From Rhizobium sp. AQ_MP (GTDB taxonomy: Bacteria > Pseudomonadota > Alphaproteobacteria > Rhizobiales > Rhizobiaceae): a DNA stretch of 64,000 nucleotides. The notes beneath the pieces are model-generated. The model had not been told where the DNA came from and did no database searches. It saw nothing but the letters and a program-made list of their open reading frames with translations. The stretch spans positions 214,205-278,204 of the forward strand of contig NZ_JACJVI010000008.1 of assembly GCF_014237835.1 (NCBI RefSeq). Reading direction: 5' to 3'. A program made the position numbers and the translations under genes. Below, one piece after another: positions 45,323-55,416 of the stretch (position 1 is its first letter; each line of letters starts with the position of its first letter).

Positions 45323-46195
45323 ATGACACTGGTGGCGGAGGGGCGAAGCGGCCTCCTGAGCGCGATCGACCACAGGCTTATCCACCACAAGCCCCATCCC
45401 GCGCTGACCGGCTTCAGGCGCTTCGTCGTCGAATTCCTGCTGTTTGGCATCAAGGAAGCTCGGGCCTGCCTGTTTGCCGGGCTTTTCTTCCTGTCGATCT
45501 TCGTCGTTCCGCGCGCCGGGCTTCTTGGCATTCCGCGCTACGATGTGCTCCTGATCATCGCGCTTGCGATCCAGATCTGGATGGTGTGGACGAAACTCGA
45601 GACCACGGACGAGCTGAAGGCGATCTGCCTTTTCCATATCGTCGGCTTCGCGCTCGAGGTGTTCAAGACATCGGGCGCCAATCCCTCCTGGTCCTATCAG
45701 GACTTCGCCTATACCAAAGTGCTCGGCGTGCCGCTGTTCTCCGGCTTCATGTATGCCGCCGTCGGCAGCTATATCATCCAGGCCTGGCGGCTCTTCGATC
45801 TCAGGGTGCGCCACCACCCGCCCTACTGGATGGCGACCCTCGTGGCACTTGCCATCTATCTCAATTTCTTCACCCACCACTATATCGGCGATTATCGCTG
45901 GTATCTGGCAGCGCTCGCCATCGGGCTCTATGCCCGCACCACCGTGATCTTCCGTCCCTTCGACCGCGACCGGCAGATGCCGATGCTGCTTGCCTTCATC
46001 CTGATCGGGTTTTTCATCTGGGTGGCGGAGAACATCTCGACCTTCTTTGCCATCTGGCACTATCCGAACCAGCTCGGGGCCTGGTCGACGGTGCATCTGG
46101 GCAAGTGGAGTTCCTGGACGTTGCTGGTGATGATGACGTTTACGATCGTTGCTTCGCTGAAACACATCCGGGCGACGATCCATATTCCGAAGTGA
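45323..46195 (+). CDS. DUF817-family membrane protein
   Basis: 290 aa, seven to eight transmembrane helices. Landmarks include RRFVVEFLLFGIKEARACLFAG, FKTSGANPSWSYQDFAYTKVLGVPLFSGFMYAAVGSYI and NFFTHHYIGDYRWYL (each part of the DUF817 core). Function unknown; sometimes encoded near DUF2809 proteins, as here. ATG at 45323 after GGGAAGG. A T8 run at 46227-46234 preceded by a weak stem may serve as terminator. Confidence 0.88.
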   Translation: MTLVAEGRSGLLSAIDHRLIHHKPHPALTGFRRFVVEFLLFGIKEARACLFAGLFFLSIFVVPRAGLLGIPRYDVLLIIALAIQIWMVWTKLETTDELKAICLFHIVGFALEVFKTSGANPSWSYQDFAYTKVLGVPLFSGFMYAAVGSYIIQAWRLFDLRVRHHPPYWMATLVALAIYLNFFTHHYIGDYRWYLAALAIGLYARTTVIFRPFDRDRQMPMLLAFILIGFFIWVAENISTFFAIWHYPNQLGAWSTVHLGKWSSWTLLVMMTFTIVASLKHIRATIHIPK

Positions 46196-46243
46196 TCCGC
46201 TGCTGGAACCGCAGATTCCGGCAAAGTTTTTTTTCGCATGCCG

Positions 46244-46270
46244 TGTCGAAATCGGGTTAGCTCGTTCGTT
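46244..46270 (+). promoter_or_regulatory. ECF42-type promoter candidate
   Basis: TGTCGA at 46244-46249 followed by AAT, with CGTT at 46267-46270 after a 17-bp spacer. ECF42 sigma factors are described as using a TGTCGA -35; the -10 match is imperfect. The YCII start codon is 50 nt downstream. Confidence 0.5.
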
Positions 46271-46319
46271 AGGGGGCAGGATCGAAAAAGCGGTCCTTCA
46301 GAACGAGAGGAGAGACGAC

Positions 46320-46757
46320 ATGCGTGTCATGGTTATGGTCAAGGCGACGGAAGACAGCGAAGAGGGCATCATGCCGCCGCCGAAGCTGTTCGAGGATATG
46401 GGCAAGTTCAACGAGGAACTGGTGCAGGCCGGCATCATGCTCTCGGGCGACGGGCTCAAGCCATCGAAGATGGGCAAGCGGGTCGCCTTCGACGGTCCGG
46501 ACCGCCGGGTGATCGACGGACCCTTTGCCGAAACACGGGAGCTGGTTGCCGGCTACTGGATCTGGGAGGTGAAGGACATGGACGAGGCGATAGCCTGGGT
46601 CAAACGCTGCCCCAATCCGATGATGGGACCGAGCGAAATCGAGATCCGGCCCTTCTACGAGATGGAGGATTTCGCCGAGATCGCCTCACCCGAGGGCCAG
46701 GCGAGCCACGATCGCGCCGCTGAAGGACTTGCCGCGCAGCAGAAGTCGAAGGGCTGA
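46320..46757 (+). CDS. YCII/DGPF-domain protein
   Basis: 145 aa with the YciI-like fold; opens MRVMVMVKATEDSEEG and carries the name-giving motif in VIDGPFAETRELVAGYWIWEV. Conserved His/Asp of the putative active site are not certain. In this gene neighbourhood DGPF proteins accompany ECF42 sigma factors and are thought to be their targets. First gene of a three-gene operon (5 bp to the next). Confidence 0.93.
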   Translation: MRVMVMVKATEDSEEGIMPPPKLFEDMGKFNEELVQAGIMLSGDGLKPSKMGKRVAFDGPDRRVIDGPFAETRELVAGYWIWEVKDMDEAIAWVKRCPNPMMGPSEIEIRPFYEMEDFAEIASPEGQASHDRAAEGLAAQQKSKG

Positions 46758-46762
46758 GCATC

Positions 46763-47191
46763 ATGAGCAAGATGATCTTCATCAACCTGCCGGTCACGGA
46801 CCTCGCCGTCTCCACCCGCTTCTACCAGGCACTGGGGGCGACGAAAAACCCGCAATTCTCCAACGACAATGCGGCCTGCATGATGCTGACCGACACGATC
46901 GGCGTGATGATCCTGACACACGACTTCTACCGGACCTTCACCAGCCGTCCGATTGCAGACGCCAAGGCGACGAGCCAGATGCTTCTGGCGCTGACCGTCG
47001 ACGCCCATGCGGATGTCGACAGGGTGGTGGGCGCGGCAAGTCACGCCGGCGGACGCGCCGATCCCAACCCGCCGCAGGATCACGGCTTCATGTGGAGCCG
47101 GTCGGTGGAGGATCCGGACGGGCATGTCTGGGAGATCTTCTGGATGGACCCGGCAGCCGCAGCCGGCGACACGACCGGTGTCGACGCCTGA
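46763..47191 (+). CDS. VOC-family (glyoxalase-like) protein
   Basis: 142 aa. Two VOC modules: FINLPVTDLAVSTRFYQALGA and the C-terminal DHGFMWSRSVEDPDGHVWEIFWMDP, with E in WEIFWMD and H in DHGFM as possible metal ligands; the first-module His position is Asn (FINL), so the metal site may be incomplete. Typical companion of YCII and ECF42 genes. ATG at 46763. Confidence 0.9.
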   Translation: MSKMIFINLPVTDLAVSTRFYQALGATKNPQFSNDNAACMMLTDTIGVMILTHDFYRTFTSRPIADAKATSQMLLALTVDAHADVDRVVGAASHAGGRADPNPPQDHGFMWSRSVEDPDGHVWEIFWMDPAAAAGDTTGVDA

Positions 47192-47196
47192 ACGCA

Positions 47197-48540
47197 ATGA
47201 CCGCGGTTGACCGGGCGGGTGGTCGGTCCATACTCCTGACCATGAGACGAGACGGAGACCCCTGTTCGGCCTCACCTGTCAGGGTCGAGGCCATCGCCCG
47301 GGACATCGAAGGCATCTATCGCATGGAGCGGGTCCGGCTGACTGCCGGGCTCGCAAGACATGTCAGGGACCTGAGCCTTGCCGAGGAGCTGGCGCAGGAG
47401 GCGCTGGTGTCAGCACTTGCGACATGGCCGACCTCCGGCATCCCGCCCAATCCCGGCGGTTGGCTGATGACGACAGCGAAGCGCCGGGCGGTCGATCTCT
47501 GGCGCCGGCGCCGGATGATGGCGCGGCACGAGGCCTCACTGGCGCATGACATCGAAACCGGCAGGGCGGACGAACAGGCGACCATCGAGGCCGCACTTGA
47601 CGACGAGATCGGCGACGAGCGGCTGTCGCTGATCTTCACCGCCTGCCATCCACTGCTCTCGCGCGACCAGCGCACCGCACTGACGCTGAAGGTGATCGCC
47701 GGACTGACGACGGAAGAGATCGCCCGCGCCTTCCTCACCCCGGAAACGACCGTGGCGCAGCGGATCGTGCGGGCGAAGAAGATCCTGCGTGACGGCGACG
47801 TGGCCTTCGATGTGCCTGTCGGAGAGGCGCGCGATGCCCGCCTCGCCTCGGTGCTGGAGGTGATCTATCTGATCTTCAACGAGGGTTATGCGGCAAGCCG
47901 GGGCGAAGACCTGATCCGGCCGCAGCTTTGCGACGAGGCGATGCGGCTGGGACGCATCCTGGTGGGCCTTGCGCCAGCCGAACCCGAAGCGCATGGGCTG
48001 CTTTCACTGATGGAGCTGCAGGCCTCGCGCTTCAAGGCACGGGTCGGACCGGATGGCAGCGCGCAGACGCTGGAAACGCAGAACCGGCGCCTTTGGGACA
48101 GGTTGCTGATCCAGCGCGGGCTGGACGGCCTGGCGATGGTGACGCGACTTGGCGGCGAGGACGGGATCTATGCGCTGCAGGCGGCGCTCGCAGCCGTGCA
48201 TGCGCGAGCGGTGACGTTTGAGGATACGGACTGGGGCAGAAGTGCCGAACTGTATGACCGGCTGCTGAACCGTGTCCCCTCGCCCGTGGTGGCGCTGAAC
48301 CGGGCCGTGGCGCATGCCATGGCGTTCGGACCGGAGACGGGGCTCGCGCTGCTGGCGGAGATCGAGGCGGAGCCGCAGCTTGCCGACTATCTGCCGCTCT
48401 ATGCGGCAAAGGGGGATTTCCTCTTTCGACTGGGGCGGAAGGCGGAAGCGCGGGCGGCATACGACCGGGCGGTCACTCTCAGCGATAATGCGGTGGAGCG
48501 GGCATTTCTAATGGGGCGTGTTGCCGACTGTGGCCGTTGA
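47197..48540 (+). CDS. ECF42-type RNA polymerase sigma factor with C-terminal extension
   Basis: 447 aa from the ATG at 47197 (an ATG at 47242 is also possible; neither has a strong ribosome site). Region 2 at ~30-100 (LAEELAQEALVSALATWPT, GGWLMTTAKRRAVDLWRRRR), region 4 at ~145-200 (ALTLKVIAGLTTEEIARAFL, TVAQRIVRAKKIL), then a ~240-residue helical domain (VLEVIYLIFNEGYAASRGED, VALNRAVAHAMAFGPE, RLGRKAEARAAYDRAV) with a TPR-like end. That extension defines the ECF42 group, which has no anti-sigma partner; the C-terminal domain is thought to control activity. Confidence 0.92.
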   Translation: MTAVDRAGGRSILLTMRRDGDPCSASPVRVEAIARDIEGIYRMERVRLTAGLARHVRDLSLAEELAQEALVSALATWPTSGIPPNPGGWLMTTAKRRAVDLWRRRRMMARHEASLAHDIETGRADEQATIEAALDDEIGDERLSLIFTACHPLLSRDQRTALTLKVIAGLTTEEIARAFLTPETTVAQRIVRAKKILRDGDVAFDVPVGEARDARLASVLEVIYLIFNEGYAASRGEDLIRPQLCDEAMRLGRILVGLAPAEPEAHGLLSLMELQASRFKARVGPDGSAQTLETQNRRLWDRLLIQRGLDGLAMVTRLGGEDGIYALQAALAAVHARAVTFEDTDWGRSAELYDRLLNRVPSPVVALNRAVAHAMAFGPETGLALLAEIEAEPQLADYLPLYAAKGDFLFRLGRKAEARAAYDRAVTLSDNAVERAFLMGRVADCGR

Positions 48541-48559
48541 ATTGCGGTCCGTCAAACGC

Positions 48560-48592
48560 AAAAAGCCGGGTGATCGCTCACCCGGCTTTTTT
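48560..48592. terminator. Bidirectional terminator between the sigma gene and rplQ
   Basis: Perfect 13-bp stem AAAAGCCGGGTGA/TCACCCGGCTTTT around a TCGC loop, with T runs on both strands. It serves the convergent ECF42 and rplQ transcripts. Confidence 0.93.
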
Positions 48593-48616
48593 CATCCTTC
48601 CCTTGCGGGAGGAAAC

Positions 48617-49039
48617 TTACGCAGCTTCAGCTTCGGCTTCAGCAGCAACGCGGGCCTTGTCGGCTGCGCCCTTGGCGTCAACGTCGCGCTCAACGAACTC
48701 GATGACAGCCATGGCGGCGTTGTCGCCCTGGCGGAAACCGGCCTTCATGATACGCAGGTAGCCGCCGTTGCGGGTTGCGTAACGCGAAGCGATGGCGTCG
48801 AACAGCTTCTTGACGGCATCGACGTCCTTGATCTGCGAGATGGCCTGACGACGAGCGTGCAGGTCGCCGCGCTTGCCGAGGGTGACCAGCTTCTCGACGA
48901 TCGGGCGAATTTCCTTCGCCTTCGGGAGCGTGGTGACGATCTGCTCATGGGTGATGAGCGAAGCAGCCATGTTGGCGAACATCGCCTTACGGTGGCTGGC
49001 GGTACGGTTCAGCTTGCGGCCGGCTTTCTGGTGGCGCAT
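48617..49039 (-). CDS. rplQ: 50S ribosomal protein L17
   Basis: 140 aa, opening [20 protein letters not shown]; residues past ~115 form an Ala/Glu-rich tail (AAEAEAEAA) typical of rhizobial L17. Last gene of the alpha block; the bidirectional terminator follows 25 nt later. Confidence 0.98.
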   Translation of the reverse strand: MRHQKAGRKLNRTASHRKAMFANMAASLITHEQIVTTLPKAKEIRPIVEKLVTLGKRGDLHARRQAISQIKDVDAVKKLFDAIASRYATRNGGYLRIMKAGFRQGDNAAMAVIEFVERDVDAKGAADKARVAAEAEAEAA

Positions 49040-49154
49040 TGCTATTCTCCTTTAAGTGCAGGCTCTGTCTCAGAGGCTGCCGTTTCCTGACACATACGGG
49101 CATTCGCCCGCAGTTTGACTGGAAAAGGCAGAGACGGCCCTGCCTTTTTGTTTC

Positions 49155-50165
49155 TTAGTACTGGTCTTCGTAGCGCTTGGCGAGATCTTCGATGTTCTCG
49201 GGCGGCCAGGCCGGTACTTCCATACCGAGGTGCAGGCCCATGGAAGCGAGAACTTCCTTGATTTCGTTCAGCGACTTGCGGCCGAAGTTCGGCGTACGCA
49301 GCATTTCTGCCTCGGTCTTCTGGATCAGATCGCCGATGTAAACGATGTTGTCGTTCTTCAGGCAGTTTGCCGAGCGGACCGAAAGCTCCAGCTCGTCGAC
49401 CTTCTTGAGCAGCGCCGGGTTGAAGGCGAGCTCGGTGACGGCTTCCTCTTCGGCTTCCTTCTGCGGTTCGTCGAAGTTGACGAAGACCGAGAGCTGGTCC
49501 TGGAGGATGCGGGCAGCGAAAGCGACGGCGTCTTCACCGGTGACAGAGCCATCGGTTTCGATGGTCATGGTCAGCTTGTCATAGTCGAGAACCTGGCCCT
49601 CGCGGGTGTTTTCGACCTTGTAAGACACCTTCTTGACCGGCGAGTAGAGGCTGTCGACCGGGATGAGGCCGATCGGAGCATCTTCCGCGCGGTTACGCTC
49701 GGCCGGGACATAGCCCTTGCCGTTGTTGACCGTGAACTCCATGCGGATCTCAGCGCCCTCGTCGAGAGTGCAGATCACATGGTTGGGGTTCAGGATCTCA
49801 ATGTCGCCGACCGTCTGGATGTCACCGGCGGTTACAACGCCCGGACCCTGCTTGCGGACAACCATGCGCTTGGCATCGTCGCCGTCCATCTTGATGGCGA
49901 TTTCCTTGATGTTCAGGACGATGTCGGTGACATCTTCGCGAACGCCCGGGATAGACGAGAACTCGTGCAGAACGCCGTCGATCTGGACAGCCGTGACGGC
50001 TGCACCACGAAGCGACGACAGGAGAACGCGACGCAGAGCATTGCCCAGCGTCAGGCCGAAGCCACGCTCAAGCGGCTCGGCGACGAGGGTCGCCTTGGTG
50101 CGGCCGGAGGAGGAAAATTCCACCTTGTTCGGCTTGATCAGTTCCTGCCAATTCTTCTGAATCAT
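49155..50165 (-). CDS. rpoA: RNA polymerase alpha subunit
   Basis: 336 aa. N-terminal dimerisation/assembly domain with [20 protein letters not shown] and C-terminal domain (~250-336) with [20 protein letters not shown] and [14 protein letters not shown], which contacts UP elements and activators. Normal length. 115 bp before rplQ, 98 bp after rpsK. Confidence 0.98.
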   Translation of the reverse strand: MIQKNWQELIKPNKVEFSSSGRTKATLVAEPLERGFGLTLGNALRRVLLSSLRGAAVTAVQIDGVLHEFSSIPGVREDVTDIVLNIKEIAIKMDGDDAKRMVVRKQGPGVVTAGDIQTVGDIEILNPNHVICTLDEGAEIRMEFTVNNGKGYVPAERNRAEDAPIGLIPVDSLYSPVKKVSYKVENTREGQVLDYDKLTMTIETDGSVTGEDAVAFAARILQDQLSVFVNFDEPQKEAEEEAVTELAFNPALLKKVDELELSVRSANCLKNDNIVYIGDLIQKTEAEMLRTPNFGRKSLNEIKEVLASMGLHLGMEVPAWPPENIEDLAKRYEDQY

Positions 50166-50263
50166 GATTTTACCTTCCGTTCGCCATCACCATTCAATCG
50201 TGACGGCCGAATATGAGAAGCACCGGGAAGGCGAATAAGCCTGCCCGGCAAAACGAAGAATGA

Positions 50264-50653
50264 TTAGACGCGACGCTTCTTGCGCGGACGGCAGCCATTG
50301 TGCGGGATCGGGGTCACGTCGCGGATGGACGTGATCATGAAGCCGGCAGCCTGGAGGGCGCGCAGAGCGGATTCACGACCCGAACCCGGACCGCAGACTT
50401 CCACTTCGAGGGACTTCATGCCGTGTTCCTGGGCCTTCTTGGCGCAGTCTTCAGCAGCGATCTGGGCCGCGAACGGGGTCGACTTACGCGAACCCTTGAA
50501 GCCCTTGGCACCAGCAGACGACCAGGCAATCGCATTGCCCTGTGCGTCGGTGATGGTGATCATCGTGTTGTTGAAGGTCGAATTGACGTGGGCAACGCCC
50601 GACGAGATGTTCTTGCGTTCGCGACGGCGGACGCGTGCGGCTTCCTTGGCCAT
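50264..50653 (-). CDS. rpsK: 30S ribosomal protein S11
   Basis: 129 aa from the ATG at 50653; opens [19 protein letters not shown] and ends [10 protein letters not shown]. Longer in-frame extension to 50755 is not coding. The 129-bp gap to rpsM holds a 17-bp imperfect hairpin (50723-50761). Confidence 0.98.
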   Translation of the reverse strand: MAKEAARVRRRERKNISSGVAHVNSTFNNTMITITDAQGNAIAWSSAGAKGFKGSRKSTPFAAQIAAEDCAKKAQEHGMKSLEVEVCGPGSGRESALRALQAAGFMITSIRDVTPIPHNGCRPRKKRRV

Positions 50654-50722
50654 GGTCTTCCTTTCAGTTGATCTAAGCACCGCCGTAATGCCAGCGGCTA
50701 CACCAATCGAGGCAATAGGATT

Positions 50723-50761
50723 TAGGCAGTAGCCAGTAGTATCCCTACTGCCCACTGCCTA
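50723..50761. repeat. Imperfect hairpin between rpsM and rpsK
   Basis: 17-nt arms 50723-50739 and 50745-50761, two mismatches, loop TATCC, built from ACTGCC/GGCAGT units. A further ACTGCC lies at 50767-50773. Confidence 0.75.
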
Positions 50762-50782
50762 TTGCCAACTGCCTCGAAAAAA

Positions 50783-51151
50783 TTACTTCTTCTTACCAGC
50801 GATCGCCTTCGCCGGACCCTTGCGGGTGCGGGCGTTGGTGTGCGTGCGCTGACCGCGAACCGGCAGACCACGACGATGGCGCAGGCCACGGTAGCAGCCG
50901 AGGTCCATCAGACGCTTGATGTTCATCGCGGTTTCGCGACGCAGGTCACCCTCGACCTGATAATCGCGGTCGATGGTTTCGCGGATCTGGAGAACTTCAG
51001 CGTCGGTCAGCTGGTGAACGCGCTTGTCAGCCGGAAGACCGACCTTCTCCATGATTTCCGATGCGAACTTCGGGCCGATCCCGTGAATGTAGGTCAGCGC
51101 GATAACAACGCGCTTCGCAGTCGGGATGTTGACGCCAGCGATACGTGCCAC
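50783..51151 (-). CDS. rpsM: 30S ribosomal protein S13
   Basis: 122 aa; [19 protein letters not shown] start and [20 protein letters not shown] signature near the C-terminus. First gene of the alpha block, 231 bp after adk, where a promoter is expected. Confidence 0.98.
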   Translation of the reverse strand: MARIAGVNIPTAKRVVIALTYIHGIGPKFASEIMEKVGLPADKRVHQLTDAEVLQIRETIDRDYQVEGDLRRETAMNIKRLMDLGCYRGLRHRRGLPVRGQRTHTNARTRKGPAKAIAGKKK

Positions 51152-51382
51152 GCCTATTCTCCTTGCTTCCAGTTGCCATCCGGCAAGTGGTGTCTCGTTA
51201 CACGGCCCAGAGGGACCGCAATTACAATTCGGGTTCTCGACAAACCAAAACGATCGAACCCGGTCTCCCAGCGTTTTGGAAGAACGCGCCGATCGCAGTC
51301 ATGTCGCGAGTTGGCGCGGTCTTTAACGGAATCGGTGGCCAAAAGCAACCGGCTCCGCGAAGATTCTTAAGGTTGCCAGGCT

Positions 51383-52033
51383 TCAGACCTTGGCGAGAAT
51401 GGCATCGATCTCGCCGGTCACGGCATCGATCTCACCCATGCCATCGACCGAATGCAGCTTACCCTTGGCGTGGTAATATCCGATCAGCGGCGAGGTTTCC
51501 TTGTAATAGGCCTGAAGGCGGGTACGGACCGTGTCCCGGTTGTCGTCGGGGCGGCGCTTGAAGTGGGTGGAACCGCACTTGTCGCAGACGCCCTCAACCT
51601 TCGGCTTCAGGTTTTCGTCGTGATAACCGGCACCGCAATTGGCGCAGGTATAACGGCCGGCGATTCGATCGGCGAGGATCTCGTCGTCGACGCGGATCTC
51701 GATCACGGCCGACAGATCCAGGTTCTTGCCCTTGAGCATGGCCTCGGTGGCATCGGCCTGCACGAGCGTGCGCGGGAAACCATCCAGGATGAAGCCATTG
51801 GCGCAGTCGGGCGCATCGATGCGCTCGGAGACGATGGCGATGACAATCTCGTCAGAAACGAGCTTGCCGGCGTCCATGACAGCCTTGGCGCGTTTGCCGA
51901 CCTCCGTGCCGGCGGATACCGCGGCACGGAGCATGTCACCGGTGGAAAGCTGCGGGATGCCGTGCTTCTCCACGATCCGCTGGGCCTGGGTCCCCTTACC
52001 CGCGCCCGGCGGTCCTAACAGAATCAGTCTCAT
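51383..52033 (-). CDS. adk: Adenylate kinase
   Basis: 216 aa, converts AMP + ATP to 2 ADP. P-loop [13 protein letters not shown]-site [12 protein letters not shown], and a long LID carrying four cysteines (CANCGAG and CDKCGS) that should bind zinc, unlike the E. coli enzyme. Starts with ATGA overlapping the secY stop, so the two are coupled. Confidence 0.97.
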   Translation of the reverse strand: MRLILLGPPGAGKGTQAQRIVEKHGIPQLSTGDMLRAAVSAGTEVGKRAKAVMDAGKLVSDEIVIAIVSERIDAPDCANGFILDGFPRTLVQADATEAMLKGKNLDLSAVIEIRVDDEILADRIAGRYTCANCGAGYHDENLKPKVEGVCDKCGSTHFKRRPDDNRDTVRTRLQAYYKETSPLIGYYHAKGKLHSVDGMGEIDAVTGEIDAILAKV

Positions 52034-53370
52034 CGTCCCCTCTTTCCTCCACGCAACTTCGACTTCTTGATCAGGCCCTCATATTGCTGGGCGATCAGGT
52101 GTCCCTGAATCTGTGCTACAGTATCAAGGGTCACGCTGACAACAATCAAAAGCGAAGTACCACCAAGGGCTAATGGGATCCCGGTGCGTGCGATGAGGAT
52201 TTCGGGCAGGACGCAGACGAAGACGAGGTAGACGGCACCGACAACCGTGATGCGGGTCAGCACGTAATCGATGTATTCGGCCGTGCGATCACCGGGGCGA
52301 ATGCCCGGAATGAAGCCGCCGTGCTTCTTCAGATTGTCGGCCGTATCCTTCGGGTTGAAGACGATGGCCGTGTAGAAGAAGGCAAAGAAGGCAATCAACG
52401 CGCCGTAGAGCAGCATATAGACCGGGTGGCCATGCTGCAGGGCTGCAATCACGGTCGTTGCCCAGCCCGGAAGCTGGCTCGTGCCGGCAAAGCCTGCCGC
52501 AGTTGCCGGCAGAAGCAGCAGCGACGAGGCAAAGATCGCCGGGATGACGCCTGCGGTGTTCAGCTTCAGCGGCAGGTGCGAGGTATCGCCCTGGAACATG
52601 CGGTTACCCACCTGGCGCTTCGGATACTGGATCAGAAGGCGGCGCTGGGCACGCTCGACGAAGACGATCAGAGCAATGACGGCAATCGCCACGACGATGA
52701 CGGTCAGGATCAGGAACGTCGACAGGGCGCCGGTGCGGCCAAGCTCGAGGGTGCGGGCGACCGCGGTCGGCAGCCCGGCTGCGATACCGGCGAAGATGAT
52801 CAGCGAGATACCGTTACCGATGCCGCGCGAGGTGATCTGCTCACCGAGCCACATCAGGAACATGGTGCCGCCGAGCAGGGTGAGCACGGTGGAAATGCGG
52901 AAGAACCAGCCCGGATCGGCCACGATGCCCTGGCCCGATTCGAGACCGACGGCGATGCCGTAGGCCTGCAGGGTGCCGAGCAGAACGGTGCCGTAGCGCG
53001 TGTACTGGTTGATGATCTTGCGGCCCTGCTCGCCCTCTTTCTTGAGCTGCTCGAGGGCGGGGACGACGGAGGTCATCAGCTGCACGATGATCGACGCGGA
53101 GATGTAGGGCATGATACCCAGCGCGAAGATCGCCATGCGCTCGACGGCGCCGCCGGCAAACATGTTGAAGAGGCCGAGGATGCCACCGGACTGGCCCTGG
53201 AAGGCCGCGGCGTAAGCTTCGGGATTGAGGCCGGGCAGCGGAATATGCGTGCCGAGGCGATAAACCAGCAATGCGGCCAGTGTGAACCACAGACGCTTCT
53301 TCAGATCTTCCGCCTTGGCGAAAGTCGAGAAGTTGAGGTTCGAGGCCAGTTGTTCCGCTGCAGAAGCCAT
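52030..53370 (-). CDS. secY: Protein translocase channel subunit SecY
   Basis: 446 aa, ten transmembrane helices forming the Sec channel. [20 protein letters not shown] and [23 protein letters not shown] are family signatures (each read in parts). A terminator-like hairpin and 238 bp separate it from rplO. No rpmJ gene follows, unlike in E. coli. Confidence 0.98.
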   Translation of the reverse strand: MASAAEQLASNLNFSTFAKAEDLKKRLWFTLAALLVYRLGTHIPLPGLNPEAYAAAFQGQSGGILGLFNMFAGGAVERMAIFALGIMPYISASIIVQLMTSVVPALEQLKKEGEQGRKIINQYTRYGTVLLGTLQAYGIAVGLESGQGIVADPGWFFRISTVLTLLGGTMFLMWLGEQITSRGIGNGISLIIFAGIAAGLPTAVARTLELGRTGALSTFLILTVIVVAIAVIALIVFVERAQRRLLIQYPKRQVGNRMFQGDTSHLPLKLNTAGVIPAIFASSLLLLPATAAGFAGTSQLPGWATTVIAALQHGHPVYMLLYGALIAFFAFFYTAIVFNPKDTADNLKKHGGFIPGIRPGDRTAEYIDYVLTRITVVGAVYLVFVCVLPEILIARTGIPLALGGTSLLIVVSVTLDTVAQIQGHLIAQQYEGLIKKSKLRGGKRGR

Positions 53371-53566
53371 AGAATTCTCCGCAAACCTAAACCGGCGACG
53401 ACAGATCGTCAGACCGGGAGGCTATTCGTTCAAACTGCTTTTAAGAAAACAGGGCGCGGGAGAAGTTGCGAACAACCGCATGCCTCACACCCTTGTTTTC
53501 CAGATGACCCGGAAGACGAAACGACGTCCATTCCGTCCTGGGATCGTGAGGCTCACATATGGGAGC

Positions 53567-53599
53567 AAAATCGCCCGGTGTGAAGCACCCCGGGCGATT
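53567..53599 (-). terminator. Terminator-like hairpin between rplO and secY
   Basis: Stem AATCGCCCGG/CCGGGCGATT (53569-53578, 53590-53599), 11-nt loop, TTTT on the minus strand; begins 10 nt after the rplO stop. Confidence 0.75.
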
Positions 53600-53608
53600 G
53601 TCTTTCAC

Positions 53609-54088
53609 TTATTCAGCGGCTTCCTTGGCTGCTTCGAGCAGCTTGATGGAACCGCCAGCCTTTTCGATTTTCTCGACGGCAGCCTTCGAGGCGCCGGCAA
53701 CTTCGATCGTCAGCTTGGCCTTCAGTTCGCCATCGGACAGAACGCGAACGCCGTCCTTGGCACGACGGATAACACCGGCGGCCTTGAGCGAAGCGGCGTC
53801 AACCGTTGCCTTGGCGTCGAGCTTGCCAGCATCGATCGCGGTCTGGATACGGCCGAGCGAAACGGTGACGTATTCGGATGCGAAGATGTTGTTGAAGCCG
53901 CGCTTCGGAAGGCGACGGTAGATGGGCATCTGACCGCCTTCGAAGCCGTTGATGGCAACGCCCGAACGAGCCTTCTGACCCTTGACGCCGCGACCACCGG
54001 TCTTGCCCTTGCCGGAACCGATACCGCGACCTACGCGGATACGCTCCTTGGAGGCGCCTTCGTTGTCTTTGATTTCATTCAGTTTCAT
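53609..54088 (-). CDS. rplO: 50S ribosomal protein L15
   Basis: 159 aa from the ATG at 54088: [20 protein letters not shown], then [20 protein letters not shown]. Followed by a terminator-like hairpin before secY. Confidence 0.98.
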   Translation of the reverse strand: MKLNEIKDNEGASKERIRVGRGIGSGKGKTGGRGVKGQKARSGVAINGFEGGQMPIYRRLPKRGFNNIFASEYVTVSLGRIQTAIDAGKLDAKATVDAASLKAAGVIRRAKDGVRVLSDGELKAKLTIEVAGASKAAVEKIEKAGGSIKLLEAAKEAAE

Positions 54089-54104
54089 GATGACTTCCCC
54101 CGTC

Positions 54105-54314
54105 TCACTTCTCGTCGACGACGCGAACGAGATGCTGGACAGCACGGATCATGCCGCGAACCGAAGGGGTGTCCTCCAGGGTGCGGACCCGGTGCATCTT
54201 GTTGAGGCCCAGACCGATGAGCGTCTTGCGCTGCACTTCCGGACGGCGAATGGGCGAACCGATCTGCTCGATCGTGATCGTCTTTGCTTCAGTCTTCTTC
54301 GTAGCCTTAGCCAT
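54105..54314 (-). CDS. rpmD: 50S ribosomal protein L30
   Basis: 69 aa; [20 protein letters not shown] and [20 protein letters not shown] are diagnostic. 14 bp after rpsE and 16 bp before rplO. Confidence 0.97.
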   Translation of the reverse strand: MAKATKKTEAKTITIEQIGSPIRRPEVQRKTLIGLGLNKMHRVRTLEDTPSVRGMIRAVQHLVRVVDEK

Positions 54315-54328
54315 GGATCCGACTCCTC

Positions 54329-54898
54329 TTATTCTTCAGCTGCGTTGCCAGAGGCAGCGCGGCGAGCCTGGAGGGTAGCGTACTTCAGGCCACGCTGAGC
54401 AGCGATGTCCTTCGGATGTACCTGGTGCTTCAGGGCGTCGAAGGTGGCGCGAACCATGTTGTAGGGGTTCGACGAACCGGTCGACTTGGCGACGACGTCG
54501 TGCATGCCGAGCGTTTCGAAAACGGCGCGCATCGGGCCACCGGCGATGATGCCGGTACCGGCCTTGGCGGAGCGAAGGAGAACCTTGCCTGCGCCGTGAC
54601 GGCCGTTGACGTCGTGATGCAGGGTGCGGCCATCACGCAGGGGAACGAAAATCATGTCGCGTTTGGCGGCTTCGGTCGCCTTGCGGATGGCTTCCGGCAC
54701 TTCACGTGCCTTGCCATGGCCGAAGCCTACGCGGCCCTTCTGGTCGCCGACGACGACGAGGGCTGCAAAGCCGAAACGACGGCCGCCCTTGACGACCTTG
54801 GCGACGCGGTTGATCGCGACAAGCTTGTCGACGAACTCGCTATCGCGCTCTTCACGGTTCTGGCGATCTTCGCGCGAACCACGCTTTTCTTGTGCCAT
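54329..54898 (-). CDS. rpsE: 30S ribosomal protein S5
   Basis: 189 aa with an N-terminal charged extension ([13 protein letters not shown]). DsRBD-like region [20 protein letters not shown], then [15 protein letters not shown]. Separated from rplR by a 143-bp gap rich in hairpins. Confidence 0.98.
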   Translation of the reverse strand: MAQEKRGSREDRQNREERDSEFVDKLVAINRVAKVVKGGRRFGFAALVVVGDQKGRVGFGHGKAREVPEAIRKATEAAKRDMIFVPLRDGRTLHHDVNGRHGAGKVLLRSAKAGTGIIAGGPMRAVFETLGMHDVVAKSTGSSNPYNMVRATFDALKHQVHPKDIAAQRGLKYATLQARRAASGNAAEE

Positions 54899-54988
54899 TG
54901 TCCTTTTCCTTTTTCTTTTCCGGGTGCAATCGGCAGATTACGCAAAGTTCCACCCTGCCCTTCCGGTGCAAGGTGGAATCCGGTGTGA

Positions 54989-55032
54989 CCGGCTTAAAGC
55001 CGGAAATCCACCCGGACGCAAGCCCGGGTGGA
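54989..55032 (-). repeat. Two hairpins between rplR and rpsE
   Basis: Perfect 9-bp stem TCCACCCGG/CCGGGTGGA (55007-55032) 10 nt after the rplR stop, then CCGGC/GCCGG (54989-55003). No T run, so processing or attenuation rather than termination. Confidence 0.6.
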
Positions 55033-55041
55033 AACTTCTGA

Positions 55042-55404
55042 TTAGAAGGTCAGGCCACCTTCACGAGCCGCCTCGGCGAGAGCCTTGATGCGGCCGTGAT
55101 AGATGAAGGCGCCACGGTCGAACACAACTTCCTTGACGCCAGCCTTGGTGGCGCGCTCGGCGACCAGCTTGCCGACGGCAGCAGCTGCTGCGATGTCCGC
55201 ACCGGTCTTGAGCGAGCCCTTCAGGCCGCCATCGAGAGTCGAGGCAGCCGCGAGGGTCTTGCCAGCGACGTCGTCGATGATCTGAGCGTAGATGTTCTTC
55301 GACGAGCGATGTACCGACAGACGCGGACGGCCATTGGCCACCGCCTTGATCTGACGCCGTACGCGGTTGGCACGACGAACAAGTGCTTCTTTTCTGCTTG
55401 CCAT
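55042..55404 (-). CDS. rplR: 50S ribosomal protein L18
   Basis: 120 aa; binds 5S r[39 protein letters not shown] and [20 protein letters not shown] are family marks. Confidence 0.98.
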   Translation of the reverse strand: MASRKEALVRRANRVRRQIKAVANGRPRLSVHRSSKNIYAQIIDDVAGKTLAAASTLDGGLKGSLKTGADIAAAAAVGKLVAERATKAGVKEVVFDRGAFIYHGRIKALAEAAREGGLTF

Positions 55405-55416
55405 TTCGCGCGTTCC

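Noticed and set aside
47179..47184. Second TGTCGA before the ECF42 sigma gene
   Set aside because: It lies in VOC codons, is part of a GGTGTCGAC run, and is only 13 bp from the sigma start, too close for a promoter.
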